DNA from: Clostridium sp. CCUG 7971
GTDB lineage: Bacteria; Bacillota; Clostridia; Peptostreptococcales; Peptostreptococcaceae
NCBI RefSeq assembly: GCF_017590215.1
Contig: NZ_JAFFPK010000024.1
Coordinates: 1 to 64,000 of the forward strand
Reading direction: 5' to 3'
DNA: 64,000 bases
A program made the position numbers and the translations under genes. This document shows positions 28,815-39,166 of this stretch, one piece after another. The notes below the pieces were generated by a model. That model saw only the letters and a program-made list of their open reading frames with translations. It was not told where the DNA came from and searched no databases. Positions within the stretch are counted from its first letter, which is position 1; each line of letters begins with the position of its first letter.

Positions 28815-30257
28815 GTGAAAGTTCTTTATGCAACATCAGAGTGTTGGCCATTTGCAAAAACAGGGGGATTAGGTGATGTAGCTTATGCATTACCTAAAGC
28901 ATTAAAAAAAGAAGGTATTGATATTAGAGTAATACTTCCAAAGTATTCAAATATGCCAAATTATTTAAAAGAAAAATTAAAAGAAGTAGCTATATTTAAT
29001 GTCAAGGTTGGATGGAGAAACCAATACTGTGGACTTTTAGAAATGGAATTAGATGGAGTTAAGTTTTACTTTATAGATAATGAATATTACTTTAAAAGGG
29101 AGGGTGAAATCGCATACCTTTATGGATATGATGATGATGCAGAAAGATATACTTTCTTTAGTAATGCTGCGTTAAAAGCTATATCAATACTTGATTTTTA
29201 TCCGGATATAATTCATCTAAATGATTGGCATACAGGTATGATACCATTAACTTTAAATGAGAAGTATAGGAATTTACAAGGATATAAAGATATAAAAACT
29301 ATATACACTATCCATAATTTACAATATCAAGGTGTATTTTCTAACTCGGTTTTAGGAGATGTACTAGATCTTCCTTATAAGTATCTTGAAAATGGAGATG
29401 TTGAATACTATGGCGGAGTTAGCTTTATGAAATCAGGTATAGTATTTAGTGATAAGGTAAGTACTGTAAGCCCTACTTATACAAATGAAATACAGACTGA
29501 GTTTTATGGAGAAAGTTTAGATGGATTATTAAGACATAATTCATCTAAATTAATCGGAATATTAAATGGAATAGATTATGATTTAAATAATCCTAAAAAT
29601 GATAAAGATATATTTGTTAACTTTGATATTAATAGTATTGACAAAAAAGTTGAAAATAAACTTAAATTGCAAGAAATTTTAGGTCTTGAAGTGAACCATG
29701 ATATACCACTAATAGGAATAGTTTCTAGATTAGTATCACAAAAAGGATTTGATTTAATATCTTATATTATGCCAGAACTTATAAGAGAAAATTTACAAAT
29801 AGTAGTTCTAGGTACTGGAGAGCATCAATATCAATCAATGTTTAATTATTATGATTCGCATTTCCCTAATAAAGTATCTGCAAGAATAACATTTGATAGC
29901 GCATTAGCACAGCAAATATATGCAGCAAGTGATATATTCTTAATGCCATCATTATTTGAACCATGTGGAATTGGACAAATGTTAGCCATGAGATATGGAA
30001 CACTTCCAATTGTTAGAGAAACTGGTGGTTTAAAAGATACAGTTAAGCCATATAACCAATATACTAAAGAGGGAAATGGATTTACATTTGCAAATTATAA
30101 TGCTCATGAGATGCTTTATTGCATACAGAGAGCGGTAGGACTTTATAATGATAAAGATACTTGGAAAAAATTAATGTTTAATGCTATGGAAACTGATAGT
30201 AGCTGGAAGAAATCAGCTCAAGATTATATAAAGACCTATCAAGATATGCTAGATTAA
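28815..30257 (+). CDS. glgA: Glycogen synthase (ADP-glucose)
   Basis: A GT5 glycosyltransferase of 480 aa that elongates alpha-1,4 glucan from ADP-glucose. The N-terminal substrate motif is KTGGLGDV, and the C-terminal lobe has the PSLFEPCGIGQMLAMRYGTLPIV-type nucleotide-sugar loop (EPCG). It starts with GTG, 16 bases after glgD, behind GAGGGGGG. Confidence 0.96.
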   Translation: MKVLYATSECWPFAKTGGLGDVAYALPKALKKEGIDIRVILPKYSNMPNYLKEKLKEVAIFNVKVGWRNQYCGLLEMELDGVKFYFIDNEYYFKREGEIAYLYGYDDDAERYTFFSNAALKAISILDFYPDIIHLNDWHTGMIPLTLNEKYRNLQGYKDIKTIYTIHNLQYQGVFSNSVLGDVLDLPYKYLENGDVEYYGGVSFMKSGIVFSDKVSTVSPTYTNEIQTEFYGESLDGLLRHNSSKLIGILNGIDYDLNNPKNDKDIFVNFDINSIDKKVENKLKLQEILGLEVNHDIPLIGIVSRLVSQKGFDLISYIMPELIRENLQIVVLGTGEHQYQSMFNYYDSHFPNKVSARITFDSALAQQIYAASDIFLMPSLFEPCGIGQMLAMRYGTLPIVRETGGLKDTVKPYNQYTKEGNGFTFANYNAHEMLYCIQRAVGLYNDKDTWKKLMFNAMETDSSWKKSAQDYIKTYQDMLD

Positions 30258-30266
30258 AGGGGTGAT

Positions 30267-32723
30267 TTGATTTTGGTCACAATTAGTAAAAAGAAATTTA
30301 AACAGCAATTTGAAACTAAGATGTATAGTCTGTATGCTCAGTCTATAAATGAAGCTAGTAATGAGCAATTATTAAATGTTTTATGTAGCGTTATAAAAGA
30401 TATAATTGCAAAAAGATGGGTTGAAACTAAAGTAAGTTGTCAAAAAGAAGTATATTATTTTTGTATAGAGTTTTTAATAGGAAAACAGCTAAAATCTAAT
30501 TTATTAAATCTAGACCTAGAAAAAACTATAAGAGATGGTTTAACAGATTTAGGAATTAGCTTAGATGACTTAATAGAAGAAGAAGTAGACCCAGCCCTAG
30601 GAAATGGTGGATTAGGACGACTAGCAGCATGTTTCTTAGATTCTATGGCATCATTAGATATAAGTGGTCATGGATACGGAATTAGATATAAGTATGGTCT
30701 TTTTGAGCAAAAATTTGTTAACGGTTATCAGGTAGAAGTTCCTGATAACTGGCTTACACAAGGAAATTATATATGGGAAACCGTAAGACCTAATAAGGCT
30801 GTAGTAGTTAAATTTGAAGGGGATGTAGAATTAATAGGTGATAATAAAAGGTTAAGAGTAGTTCATAAAAATTACATTCCAGTTATGGCTATGCCTTATG
30901 ATATTCCTATTATAGGATATGAAAATGATGCTATAAATACATTAAGATTATTTAAAAGTGATATTGTAAGAAGAGATTTTGGTCCTACATCTTCTAATGC
31001 TAAAAATTATTCAGGAAGCTATGATGATGCACTAAAATATAAGTACTATGCAGAAGAAATATCACAAGTTTTATATCCAAATGACTCGAACTATGCAGGA
31101 AGATTACTTAGATTAAAGCAAGAATACTTCTTCGTTAGTGCAGGGATTCAAGATATAATAAGAAAATTTAAAAAGCATAAATCTAATATATTAGACCTAC
31201 CTAAAAGTGTTGCTATTCATATAAATGATACACATCCAACACTTTGTATTCCAGAATTGATGAGAATATTATTAGATGAAGAAGGATTATCTTGGGATGA
31301 GGCTTGGGATATAACCCAAAATACAATATCTTATACAAATCATACAATAATGGCTGAGGCTATGGAAAAATGGCCTGCAGAAATGATGAAGAAATTACTT
31401 CCTAGAATATACATGATAATAGAAGAGATAGATAGAAGGTATAAGAATTATTTAAATGAAAAATATTATGGTGATATTAACAAGATCGACCATATGAGTA
31501 TTATAAATTGTGAAAATATAAGTATGGCTCATTTATGCATAATGGGAAGTCATAGTGTAAATGGTGTAGCAAATCTTCATACTGAAATATTAAAAAATGA
31601 AGTGTTAAAAGATTTCTATGATGATGAACCAGAAAAGTTTAATAATAAGACAAATGGAATAGCTCATAGAAGATGGTTACTAAGCTGTAATCCGAAGCTA
31701 GCAAATCTTATCACAGAACTTATAGGAAGTGAATGGAAAAGAGATACTTCAAAACTAAAAGAGTTGGAAAAACATAAAGATGATTTAGATGTATTAAATG
31801 TATTAGATGAAATAAAAACAAATAATAAAAAAATATTATCCAATCATATAAAAGAAAAATATGATATAGATATAAATCCAAACTCTATATATGATGTTCA
31901 AATTAAGAGGTTACATGCGTATAAAAGGCAAATTTTAAATGTTTTCCATATACTTCATTTATATCATGAATTATTGGAAAATCCACATTTTGATATGGAG
32001 CCTAGAACGTTTATATTTGGTGCAAAAGCTGCACCTGGGTATCAATTAGCAAAATCGATAATTAAATTTATAAATTCAGTAGCATATAAAATTAATAATG
32101 ATGAAAGGGTTAAAGATAAACTAAAGGTTGTTTTTGTTGAAAACTATAGTGTATCCTTAGCTGAAATAATAATACCGGCTGCTGATGTAAGTGAACAAAT
32201 TTCAACAACTACAAAAGAAGCATCTGGAACGAGTAATATGAAATTTATGATGAATGGTGCAGTAACTATAGCAACATTGGATGGAGCAAATGTTGAAATA
32301 CATGAGCAAGTTGGAGATGGAAATATTATATTATTCGGATTAAGTGCTAAACAAGTACTAGATTATAATAAATATGGTGGATACTCAGCACTAGATTTAT
32401 ATAAGTCTAATAGATATATAAAAAGAGTTGTAGATGACTTAATAAATGGATTTATACCTAATATAGAAAAAGAAGGTAGAGAAATTTATGATTCATTAAT
32501 AACGTATAATGATGAGTATTTTGTATTAAGAGATATGGAAAATTATATAGAGGCACAGCAAAAAATAAATAAATTATATAAACAAAAAGAAAAGTGGAAT
32601 AGTATATCTTTAGTCAATATAGCCAATTCAGGAATATTTTCTTCAGATAGAACTATATTAGAATATGCAAAAGATATTTGGTTTAAAGGGTGTGAGATAA
32701 ATGGGGAAGATAATAAACTATAA
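30267..32723 (+). CDS. glgP: Glycogen/starch phosphorylase
   Basis: A GT35 phosphorylase of about 818 aa that releases glucose-1-phosphate from glycogen. The conserved GNGGLGRLAACFLDSMA lies near residue 110. The pyridoxal-phosphate lysine is K659 in SGTSNMKFMMNG. Two TTG codons in the same frame, 30267 and 30273, could start the protein; the second has slightly better spacing from AAAGGGGTGA. It follows glgA by 9 bases, and its end overlaps the amylase gene by 23 bases, so synthesis and breakdown genes share one transcript. Confidence 0.95.
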   Translation: MILVTISKKKFKQQFETKMYSLYAQSINEASNEQLLNVLCSVIKDIIAKRWVETKVSCQKEVYYFCIEFLIGKQLKSNLLNLDLEKTIRDGLTDLGISLDDLIEEEVDPALGNGGLGRLAACFLDSMASLDISGHGYGIRYKYGLFEQKFVNGYQVEVPDNWLTQGNYIWETVRPNKAVVVKFEGDVELIGDNKRLRVVHKNYIPVMAMPYDIPIIGYENDAINTLRLFKSDIVRRDFGPTSSNAKNYSGSYDDALKYKYYAEEISQVLYPNDSNYAGRLLRLKQEYFFVSAGIQDIIRKFKKHKSNILDLPKSVAIHINDTHPTLCIPELMRILLDEEGLSWDEAWDITQNTISYTNHTIMAEAMEKWPAEMMKKLLPRIYMIIEEIDRRYKNYLNEKYYGDINKIDHMSIINCENISMAHLCIMGSHSVNGVANLHTEILKNEVLKDFYDDEPEKFNNKTNGIAHRRWLLSCNPKLANLITELIGSEWKRDTSKLKELEKHKDDLDVLNVLDEIKTNNKKILSNHIKEKYDIDINPNSIYDVQIKRLHAYKRQILNVFHILHLYHELLENPHFDMEPRTFIFGAKAAPGYQLAKSIIKFINSVAYKINNDERVKDKLKVVFVENYSVSLAEIIIPAADVSEQISTTTKEASGTSNMKFMMNGAVTIATLDGANVEIHEQVGDGNIILFGLSAKQVLDYNKYGGYSALDLYKSNRYIKRVVDDLINGFIPNIEKEGREIYDSLITYNDEYFVLRDMENYIEAQQKINKLYKQKEKWNSISLVNIANSGIFSSDRTILEYAKDIWFKGCEINGEDNKL

Positions 32724-34554
32724 TTCTTGGGAAAATAAGGCTCCTTTTGGAGCCTTGAAAATCAATCAAGGTATGAAAATATCAATAAATGTAAATGAAG
32801 AGTCTAATATATCAAATATTGCCTGGGTAATATTTAGAGAAGATGTAGAATTAAGTAGAATTAACTTAGTAAAGGAAAGTGAAAATTGTTATAACGGAGA
32901 ATGTAGTCCGTTTGAAGAAGCTGGTATTTACTTTTATTATTTTGAAATAGAACTAAATAATAATCAAAAATTGTTCTATGGAAAGAGTAGGGAAGATGGG
33001 CAGGCTTGTGAATACTCTTATTACGATATAAATAAATATCAAGTAACAGTGTATGAAGAATATGAAGTTCCTGCTTGGTATAAAGAAGGTATAGTGTATC
33101 AAATATTTGTAGATAGATTTAATAATGGTAATAAAACCAAAAAGCCTAGTAATCCTAAAGAAAATAGCTTTATATATGGAACTTGGCGTGATACGCCTAT
33201 GTATATAAAGAATAAGGAAGGCGAAGTAATAAGATGGGATTTTCATGGTGGAAATTTAAAAGGTATAATAGATAAACTTACATATTTAAAAAAGCTAGGT
33301 GTAAGTATTATATACTTAAGTCCAATATTTGAATCTTCAAGTAATCACAAATACGATACAGGAAACTATGAAAATATAGATCCGATGTTTGGAGATGAAG
33401 AAATATTTGAAGATTTAATAAAAAAAGCAGAAAAAAAAGGTATAAATATAGTATTAGATGGAGTATTTAGCCATACTGGTGCAGATAGTAAATATTTTAA
33501 TAAGTATGGAACATATGATGAAGTAGGAGCTTTTCAGTCACAAGAATCTAAATATAATTCTTGGTATAACTTTAAAAACTTCCCTCTAGAATATAAATGT
33601 TGGTGGGGGGTAAAAACATTACCAAATGTTAATGAATTAGATCCGGGATATATAGATTATATTATAAAAAGTAAAGATAGTATAATTAGAAAATGGACAA
33701 GTAAAGGTGCAAAAGGTTGGAGATTAGATGTAGCTGATGAACTTCCAACTAACTTTATAAAATTGTTAAAAGAAGAATTGAAAGATATAGATAATGAGGC
33801 CATCTTAGCAGGTGAAGTCTGGGAAGATGCATCTAATAAAGTAAGCTATGATGAAAGAAGAAGCTATCTTCTTGGAAATCAGTTAGATTCAGTTATGGGA
33901 TATCCTTTTAGAAGCAATGTAATTTCATTTTTAAAAGGAGAAATAACATCTAAAGATCTTAGAAATAAGTTTATGGGGATTAAAGAGAATTATCCTAAGG
34001 AAGCTTTTAAATCAAATCTAAACCTAATAGGTAGCCATGATGTTACTAGAATAAAAACTGAATTAAATGAAGATAATGATATGGTTAAACTAGCTGTTTC
34101 TATACAAATGACATTTGAAGGAGTTCCATACATTTACTACGGAGATGAAGCAGGCCTTATAGGTAAAAAAGATCCAGATAATAGAAGAACGTATCCTTGG
34201 AACAATGAAGATGAGGATATGATAGAATTCTACAAAAATATAATATCAACAAGAAAAAAATTAAAGCCATTAGTTCATGGAGGTACTAAGTTTATAGATA
34301 CTAAAAATGATGATGTATTTGGGTTTATAAGATTTACTGAAGATAATGAAAGAATTTTAGTTTTAGTAAATAGAAAAGATTATATTCAAGACATAAATAT
34401 AAATTTAGATGGAGATATTTTGGAAGAAATAGATATAAACTATGGTGTTAAAAAATATGTAGAAAGCATATTTAAAGAAGATGATAATTTTAATATAGAA
34501 TTAAATAAAAAATCATTTAGAATATTTAATATGAGAAAGATAATGGAAAACTAA
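32701..34554 (+). CDS. GH13 alpha-glycosidase (neopullulanase/cyclomaltodextrinase-like)
   Basis: A cytoplasmic GH13 enzyme of 617 aa with no signal peptide. It has an N-terminal beta domain (about 1-120), then the barrel starting WYKEGIVYQIFVDRFNNG. The nucleophile is D343 (GWRLDVADE), the acid/base E372 (AGEVWED), and the transition-state acid D447 (IGSHDVTRI). The layout fits subfamilies acting on maltodextrins, so it probably trims glycogen-derived oligosaccharides. Its start overlaps the end of glgP. Exact bond specificity cannot be told from sequence alone. Confidence 0.9.
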   Translation: MGKIINYNSWENKAPFGALKINQGMKISINVNEESNISNIAWVIFREDVELSRINLVKESENCYNGECSPFEEAGIYFYYFEIELNNNQKLFYGKSREDGQACEYSYYDINKYQVTVYEEYEVPAWYKEGIVYQIFVDRFNNGNKTKKPSNPKENSFIYGTWRDTPMYIKNKEGEVIRWDFHGGNLKGIIDKLTYLKKLGVSIIYLSPIFESSSNHKYDTGNYENIDPMFGDEEIFEDLIKKAEKKGINIVLDGVFSHTGADSKYFNKYGTYDEVGAFQSQESKYNSWYNFKNFPLEYKCWWGVKTLPNVNELDPGYIDYIIKSKDSIIRKWTSKGAKGWRLDVADELPTNFIKLLKEELKDIDNEAILAGEVWEDASNKVSYDERRSYLLGNQLDSVMGYPFRSNVISFLKGEITSKDLRNKFMGIKENYPKEAFKSNLNLIGSHDVTRIKTELNEDNDMVKLAVSIQMTFEGVPYIYYGDEAGLIGKKDPDNRRTYPWNNEDEDMIEFYKNIISTRKKLKPLVHGGTKFIDTKNDDVFGFIRFTEDNERILVLVNRKDYIQDININLDGDILEEIDINYGVKKYVESIFKEDDNFNIELNKKSFRIFNMRKIMEN

Positions 34555-34574
34555 TATAATTAAAGATAACTTAG

Positions 34575-34606
34575 AAAAAAGAATGTAAATTTGCATTCTT
34601 TTTTTG
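34575..34606 (+). terminator. Terminator of the glycogen operon
   Basis: AAAGAATG pairs with CATTCTTT, with a T7 run. This is the first clear terminator after glgB. Confidence 0.85.
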
Positions 34607-34703
34607 AAATTTACTATAAAAAATCTAAATTTTGGAAAATGTGTATTATAGATGAAATCATTGTTCATAATTTAAATAAAATAAATTAAAGAGGATGATA
34701 TTT

Positions 34704-35129
34704 ATGAATAATGTTATTTTAGCAGGACGACTTACTAGGGATGCAGATATAGATTTTGTAGGAGATTCTCAAGTTGCGAGAGCGAGATTTACATTAGCAG
34801 TAGATAGAGATTATAAAGATAAATATGGTAATAGAGGAACAGATTTTATAAATATAGAGGCATGGGGTAATAGAGCTCAAGCTTTTGCTCCTAGATTAAA
34901 AAAAGGAGCATTTACATTAATACAAGGAAGTGTTGTAGTAGATAGGTATAAGACAGCAGATGATGAGAGTAGAGTTATAACTAAGATTTATGTAAACAGC
35001 TTTAAATATATCGAAACAAGGGATAAAATCAATGATATAAAGGAAGAAAGTAAGCAGTATGATGGTAGCAAATTATTTGAAAATGTAGGAGTGGATATTA
35101 ACTCAATAGAAGAAGAATTGCCGTTTTAA
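34704..35129 (+). CDS. ssb: Single-stranded DNA-binding protein
   Basis: An OB-fold protein of 141 aa binding single-stranded DNA in replication and repair. It opens MNNVILAGRLTRDADI, has the typical NRGTDFINIEAWGNRAQAF core, and ends in an acidic tip (EEELPF) that recruits partner proteins. The ATG at 34695 overlaps the GAGG ribosome site; 34704 is correctly spaced and gives the standard SSB N-terminus. The tail is short for a primary SSB, so it may be a secondary copy. Confidence 0.9.
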   Translation: MNNVILAGRLTRDADIDFVGDSQVARARFTLAVDRDYKDKYGNRGTDFINIEAWGNRAQAFAPRLKKGAFTLIQGSVVVDRYKTADDESRVITKIYVNSFKYIETRDKINDIKEESKQYDGSKLFENVGVDINSIEEELPF

Positions 35130-35147
35130 TTATAATATAAATAAGAA

Positions 35148-35200
35148 AATAAAAGGAGTATAAGTTGGAAAATATTAAGAAATCTAACTTACACTCCTTA
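35148..35200. terminator. Imperfect hairpin after ssb
   Basis: AAGGAGTATAAGTT pairs with AACTTACACTCCTT with one bulge, followed by ATTTATATA. This is a probable, possibly bidirectional, terminator. Confidence 0.6.
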
Positions 35201-35333
35201 TTTATATATAATTAATGAATTTTCGAAGATATTATTTAATGAAAGTTGGTTAAATATCAAAATACTAATTTAATTAAACTAAAGACACTGATAACTTTAC
35301 AAAATTAAAAATTCGACACCTAAAACATAGACG

Positions 35334-35365
35334 GACTTTATTTTTTTAATGAAAAAATAAAGGTA
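35334..35365. repeat. A/T inverted repeat upstream of the symporter gene
   Basis: CTTTATTTTTTT and AAAAAATAAAG pair around AATG. It sits just before TATAAT-like boxes near 35382. It could be an upstream operator or a weak terminator; the role is unclear. Confidence 0.4.
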
Positions 35366-35420
35366 GTAGTGTATAATATAATATATAAAATGAAAAAAGT
35401 TCGAAGAGAGGAGAATGATT

Positions 35421-36689
35421 ATGAAAAAAAAGATCACGTTGACGAGTAAAATTTTACTAGGTCTTCTGCTAGGATTCTTATTTGGATTACTATTAAAGCA
35501 GATGCCATCGAGTTATATAAAAGATACAGTAATTTTAGGAGTAGTATTTAAGATTTTTGGAAATGGATTTACTTCTGCTATAAAAATGATGGTTGTTCCA
35601 TTAGTATTTGTTTCATTAATTTGCGGTTCGGCTTCTATGGGAGATGTTAATAAGTTAGGTAGAATAGGTGGAAAAACTATGTTATTTTATCTAGGAACTA
35701 CTGCGATAGCAATAATAGTATCATTATTCTTAGGTAGTGTATTAAAACCAGGTTTAGGTCTTGACATGAGTAACTTAGTTTCAGGAGATGTTGCAATAGG
35801 AGAATCAAAATCGTTAGTTGAAATAATATTAAATATTATACCAAGTAATCCAATACAATCATTAGCAAATGGAGATATGTTACAAGTTATATTCTTTGCA
35901 TTACTTATAGGGGTAGCTATAAATGTTGTTGGTAAAAAGGCAGAACCTATTAAAGTATTATTTGAAAGTGCAAATGAAGTTTGTATGAAAATGGTAAATA
36001 TAATAATGTTATTTGCTCCATATGGAGTATTTGCATTAGTTGCTAATACATTTGCAACAGTTGGAACGGATGCAGTATTTGCATTATTAAAGTATGTAGC
36101 TGTTGTATTACTAGGACTATTAATACATGTAAGTGTAGTCTATGGTGGATTATTCAAAATATTTACAAAGCAAAAAATAAAGCCTTTTTTAAAAAAGTTT
36201 ACACAAGTAGCAGCAGTAACTTTTTCTACTGCGTCAAGTAATGCTTCAGTACCAGTAAGCTTAGAGATAATGGAAGAATTAGGTGTTGGGAAAGCAACAA
36301 GATCATTTACAATACCGATGGGTGCAACTATAAATATGGACGGTACTGCTATAATGCAAGGAATAGCAGCATTATTTATAGCACAAATATATGGAGTAAA
36401 TTTAGGATTAAATGATATGATGACAATTGTGCTTACTGCAACATTAGCATCTATAGGAACAGCGGGAGTTCCTGGTGTAGGTATGATAATGTTATCGATG
36501 GTTCTTCAGTCAGTAGGACTTCCACTTGAAGGTATAGGTCTTATAATGGGAGTTGAGAGAATTATAGATATGTTTAGAACTACAGTCAACGTTATGGGCG
36601 ATAATGTTTGTACTTTAGTTATAGCAAATAGTGAGAAAGATTTAGATTTAGAACAATATAATAAAGATGCTAAATCTCAATTAGCATAA
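35421..36689 (+). CDS. Sodium/proton-dicarboxylate (glutamate/aspartate) symporter, DAACS family
   Basis: A 422-aa membrane protein with the glutamate-transporter fold. It has the serine-rich re-entrant loop TFSTASSNASVPVS, the cation-site motif MGATINMDGTAIMQG, and the second hairpin GTAGVPGVGMI. The C-terminal helix MGVERIIDMFRTTVNVMGD contains the Arg and Asp expected for acidic substrates. ATG 35415 overlaps the GAGAGGAG site; 35421 is the better-spaced start. Glutamate or C4-dicarboxylate are the likely substrates. Confidence 0.92.
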   Translation: MKKKITLTSKILLGLLLGFLFGLLLKQMPSSYIKDTVILGVVFKIFGNGFTSAIKMMVVPLVFVSLICGSASMGDVNKLGRIGGKTMLFYLGTTAIAIIVSLFLGSVLKPGLGLDMSNLVSGDVAIGESKSLVEIILNIIPSNPIQSLANGDMLQVIFFALLIGVAINVVGKKAEPIKVLFESANEVCMKMVNIIMLFAPYGVFALVANTFATVGTDAVFALLKYVAVVLLGLLIHVSVVYGGLFKIFTKQKIKPFLKKFTQVAAVTFSTASSNASVPVSLEIMEELGVGKATRSFTIPMGATINMDGTAIMQGIAALFIAQIYGVNLGLNDMMTIVLTATLASIGTAGVPGVGMIMLSMVLQSVGLPLEGIGLIMGVERIIDMFRTTVNVMGDNVCTLVIANSEKDLDLEQYNKDAKSQLA

Positions 36690-36694
36690 TTATA

Positions 36695-36728
36695 AAAAAA
36701 GTACTAAGGTAATACTTAGTACTTTTTT
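36695..36728 (+). terminator. Terminator of the symporter gene
   Basis: AAAAGTACTAAG pairs with CTTAGTACTTTT, then T-rich. Confidence 0.93.
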
Positions 36729-36823
36729 ATATATTAAAAATTATAATAATTATATAGTTTTAGAAAAAAGTAATGTATCATTAGTGTATTATTAAATATA
36801 ATAATTTTTAAGAAGGTGGTAAA

Positions 36824-37633
36824 ATGAGAACATACTTTACAATAGGAGAGATATCTAAGCTTTCTAATTTACCTATAAAGACACTTAGGTATTATGACCA
36901 AATAGGGATATTGAAACCTGCATATATAAATAAAGAAAATAATTACAGATATTATTCAATAGAGCAATTTATGCATATAGATATAATAAAATATTGCAAA
37001 TTAATAGGAATGTCTTTAGAAGAAATAAAAAAACTTATAAACTCTGATGGAACCGTAGAGTCTATGTTAAATACATTAAAAAGACAGAGTAGCTTATTAG
37101 AGAAAAAAATTAAAGAGTTATCAGATGTTAAATCATATTTAGATGAATTAGAAGCAAATATAGAAGAAACAATAGACGCCCAAATGAATACAGTGATTAT
37201 AAAATATAATAAAGAACGTAAATTTATAAAGTACGATTGTATAGCTAGTGAATTAGAAGAATTCGAGATGCATTTAAGAAAGGTTATTATCGATATTGAA
37301 AATAAGTACAATGAAACATATCCTCAACTTGGAGCAAGTGCATCTTATGATAAATTAGTTAGTGAGGGCAAGTTAGTATATACAGGAATCAAAAGTTTTT
37401 CTCAAAGAGAAAAGTATAAAAGAGAAGGTGTTTTACTGGAGGGAGAGTATATAACTATATTATTTGATGACAACTATAAAAATTATATAAAATACTATAA
37501 AAAAATAGTTAAATACATAAAAGAAAATAATATAGAGGTAGTTGGAGACTTTAATGAAAGGTGGATAATGCCAAGGATAGATAAGGATACAAAGGAAAAA
37601 ACTTTAGTACAAATAGAAATATTAAAAAAATAA
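36824..37633 (+). CDS. MerR-family transcriptional activator with effector-binding domain
   Basis: A 269-aa regulator. Residues 1-70 form the MerR winged helix-turn-helix (YFTIGEISKLSNLPIKTLRYYDQIGIL). A coiled dimerisation helix (about 80-120) and a C-terminal ~140-residue domain resembling the GyrI-like drug-binding module follow. This matches multidrug sensors of the BmrR/BltR type. The MATE pump gene begins 77 bases downstream behind a promoter with a 19-bp spacer, the classic MerR-activated design, so it probably activates the pump when it binds a compound. Confidence 0.9.
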   Translation: MRTYFTIGEISKLSNLPIKTLRYYDQIGILKPAYINKENNYRYYSIEQFMHIDIIKYCKLIGMSLEEIKKLINSDGTVESMLNTLKRQSSLLEKKIKELSDVKSYLDELEANIEETIDAQMNTVIIKYNKERKFIKYDCIASELEEFEMHLRKVIIDIENKYNETYPQLGASASYDKLVSEGKLVYTGIKSFSQREKYKREGVLLEGEYITILFDDNYKNYIKYYKKIVKYIKENNIEVVGDFNERWIMPRIDKDTKEKTLVQIEILKK

Positions 37634-37643
37634 TAAAAAAATA

Positions 37644-37674
37644 TTGACACTCCACTAACTGTACACTTTACAAT
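37644..37674 (+). promoter_or_regulatory. MerR-type promoter (19-bp spacer) of the MATE gene
   Basis: A consensus TTGACA (37644-37649) and TACAAT (37669-37674) are separated by 19 bp (37650-37668), overlong for sigma-A alone but standard for MerR-activated promoters. Confidence 0.75.
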
Positions 37675-37710
37675 CTAAAAAGTAAATAATTTTTTAGGAG
37701 GTTGTAGTAT

Positions 37711-39015
37711 ATGTCAAAAGAATTTTTAAAATATGCTATACCATCAGCTTTAGCTATGTGTATAGCTTCATTTAATACAGTATTAGATGGAGTATTTTTA
37801 GGAAGAGGTGTTGGGGATTTAGCTCTTGCAGCTGTAAATATAGTTATGCCACTTACTATAATATTTTTTGGTCTTGCTACTATGGTAGCAGTTGGTGGTG
37901 GAGCTTTAGTTTCAAAAAACTTTGGAGCAAAAAATGATGAAAGAGCTATAAGTGTATTTAGACAGGTAATGAAGTTTTTAGTTATTATAAGTTTAACACT
38001 TAGCGTTGTATGTGTTATTTTTGCATCTCCAATAGTTAAATTAATGGGGGCTACAGAAAATCTTCAAGATTTATCTGCAGAATATTTAAGATACTATGCA
38101 ATGTTTTGTATACCAAATTTATTAGGAATTGCACTTGGAAGTTTTGTAAGAAATGATAGTAGACCAAATCTTGCAATGATATCTACTATAGTAGGTACTA
38201 TATGTAACATAGCATTAAACTATATATTTATATTTAAATTAGGATTAGGTATAAAAAGTGCAGCAGTAGCTACGGGCTTAGGCCAAATAGTAACAGTTTT
38301 AATAATAGTACCTCATTTTATAGGAAAAAGGGGTAAGCTTACATTTGGAAAATCTAAAATGGAAAAAGAAATTATAATGGAAGCTATAAAAGTTGGTTTC
38401 CCATCATTTATTGCAGAAGCAGCTTTTTCAGTAATGATACTTATTCATAATATTGCTATAACTTTTGTAATTGGAGAAATGGGACTTTCAGCTTATGCAG
38501 TAGTAAACTATATTACTACTAATATATACTTAGTATTATTAGGGGTAACTTTAGGTGCACAGCCTCTTATGAGTTATAATTTTGGAGCTAAAGATGCAGA
38601 TAAAATAATAAATGTATATGGGTTAGCTGTTAAAACTAGTATGATAATTTCTACTGGATTTTTCCTTACATGTTTATTCTTTGGAAAGCCTATAATAGGA
38701 ATATTTACATCAGATAAGGTAATAATTGATATGGCTTATATAGCGCTTAACATGACGAATTTAGCATATTTTTTAATAGGAAAGAATTTAACCACAACAG
38801 TATACTATCAAGCGATAGAATTTACTAAGTATTCAAATTTAATAGGAGCTCTACGTTCAATATTAGTTCTTCCTATTATACTAATTGTTTTATCTAAAAT
38901 ATTTGGGGCCAATGGTATATGGGTCAGTATGTTTGTAACAGAATTTATAACAATGATTATTATATCTAAAGTAGCAAATATACAAAAATATGCTTATAAA
39001 GCAGTATCAAATTAA
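37711..39015 (+). CDS. MATE-family multidrug efflux pump
   Basis: A 434-aa, 12-helix antiporter of the MATE group, close to the MepA/NorM-like clade of Firmicutes (FNTVLDGVFLGRGVGDLALAA near the N-terminus, and the repeated half with LGAQPLMSYNFGAKDA). It exports cationic compounds using Na+ or H+. The ATG follows TTTTTAGGAGG. Expression is probably induced by the MerR regulator encoded just upstream. Confidence 0.92.
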   Translation: MSKEFLKYAIPSALAMCIASFNTVLDGVFLGRGVGDLALAAVNIVMPLTIIFFGLATMVAVGGGALVSKNFGAKNDERAISVFRQVMKFLVIISLTLSVVCVIFASPIVKLMGATENLQDLSAEYLRYYAMFCIPNLLGIALGSFVRNDSRPNLAMISTIVGTICNIALNYIFIFKLGLGIKSAAVATGLGQIVTVLIIVPHFIGKRGKLTFGKSKMEKEIIMEAIKVGFPSFIAEAAFSVMILIHNIAITFVIGEMGLSAYAVVNYITTNIYLVLLGVTLGAQPLMSYNFGAKDADKIINVYGLAVKTSMIISTGFFLTCLFFGKPIIGIFTSDKVIIDMAYIALNMTNLAYFLIGKNLTTTVYYQAIEFTKYSNLIGALRSILVLPIILIVLSKIFGANGIWVSMFVTEFITMIIISKVANIQKYAYKAVSN

Positions 39016-39037
39016 ATAATATAAATAATAAATATAG

Positions 39038-39085
39038 TGCTCTACTTTAAATAAAATTAACTTATTTGAAGTAGAGTTTTTATTT
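39038..39085 (+). terminator. Terminator of the MATE gene
   Basis: CTCTACTT...AAATAA pairs with TTATTTGAAGTAGAG, then TTTTTATTTTT. Confidence 0.88.
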
Positions 39086-39166
39086 TTAAATAAAATGATA
39101 TTAATAATATTGAACAAGCATATAGATAAATAAAGGGGAAAACTATTATTATAGGAGGGACTTTAG

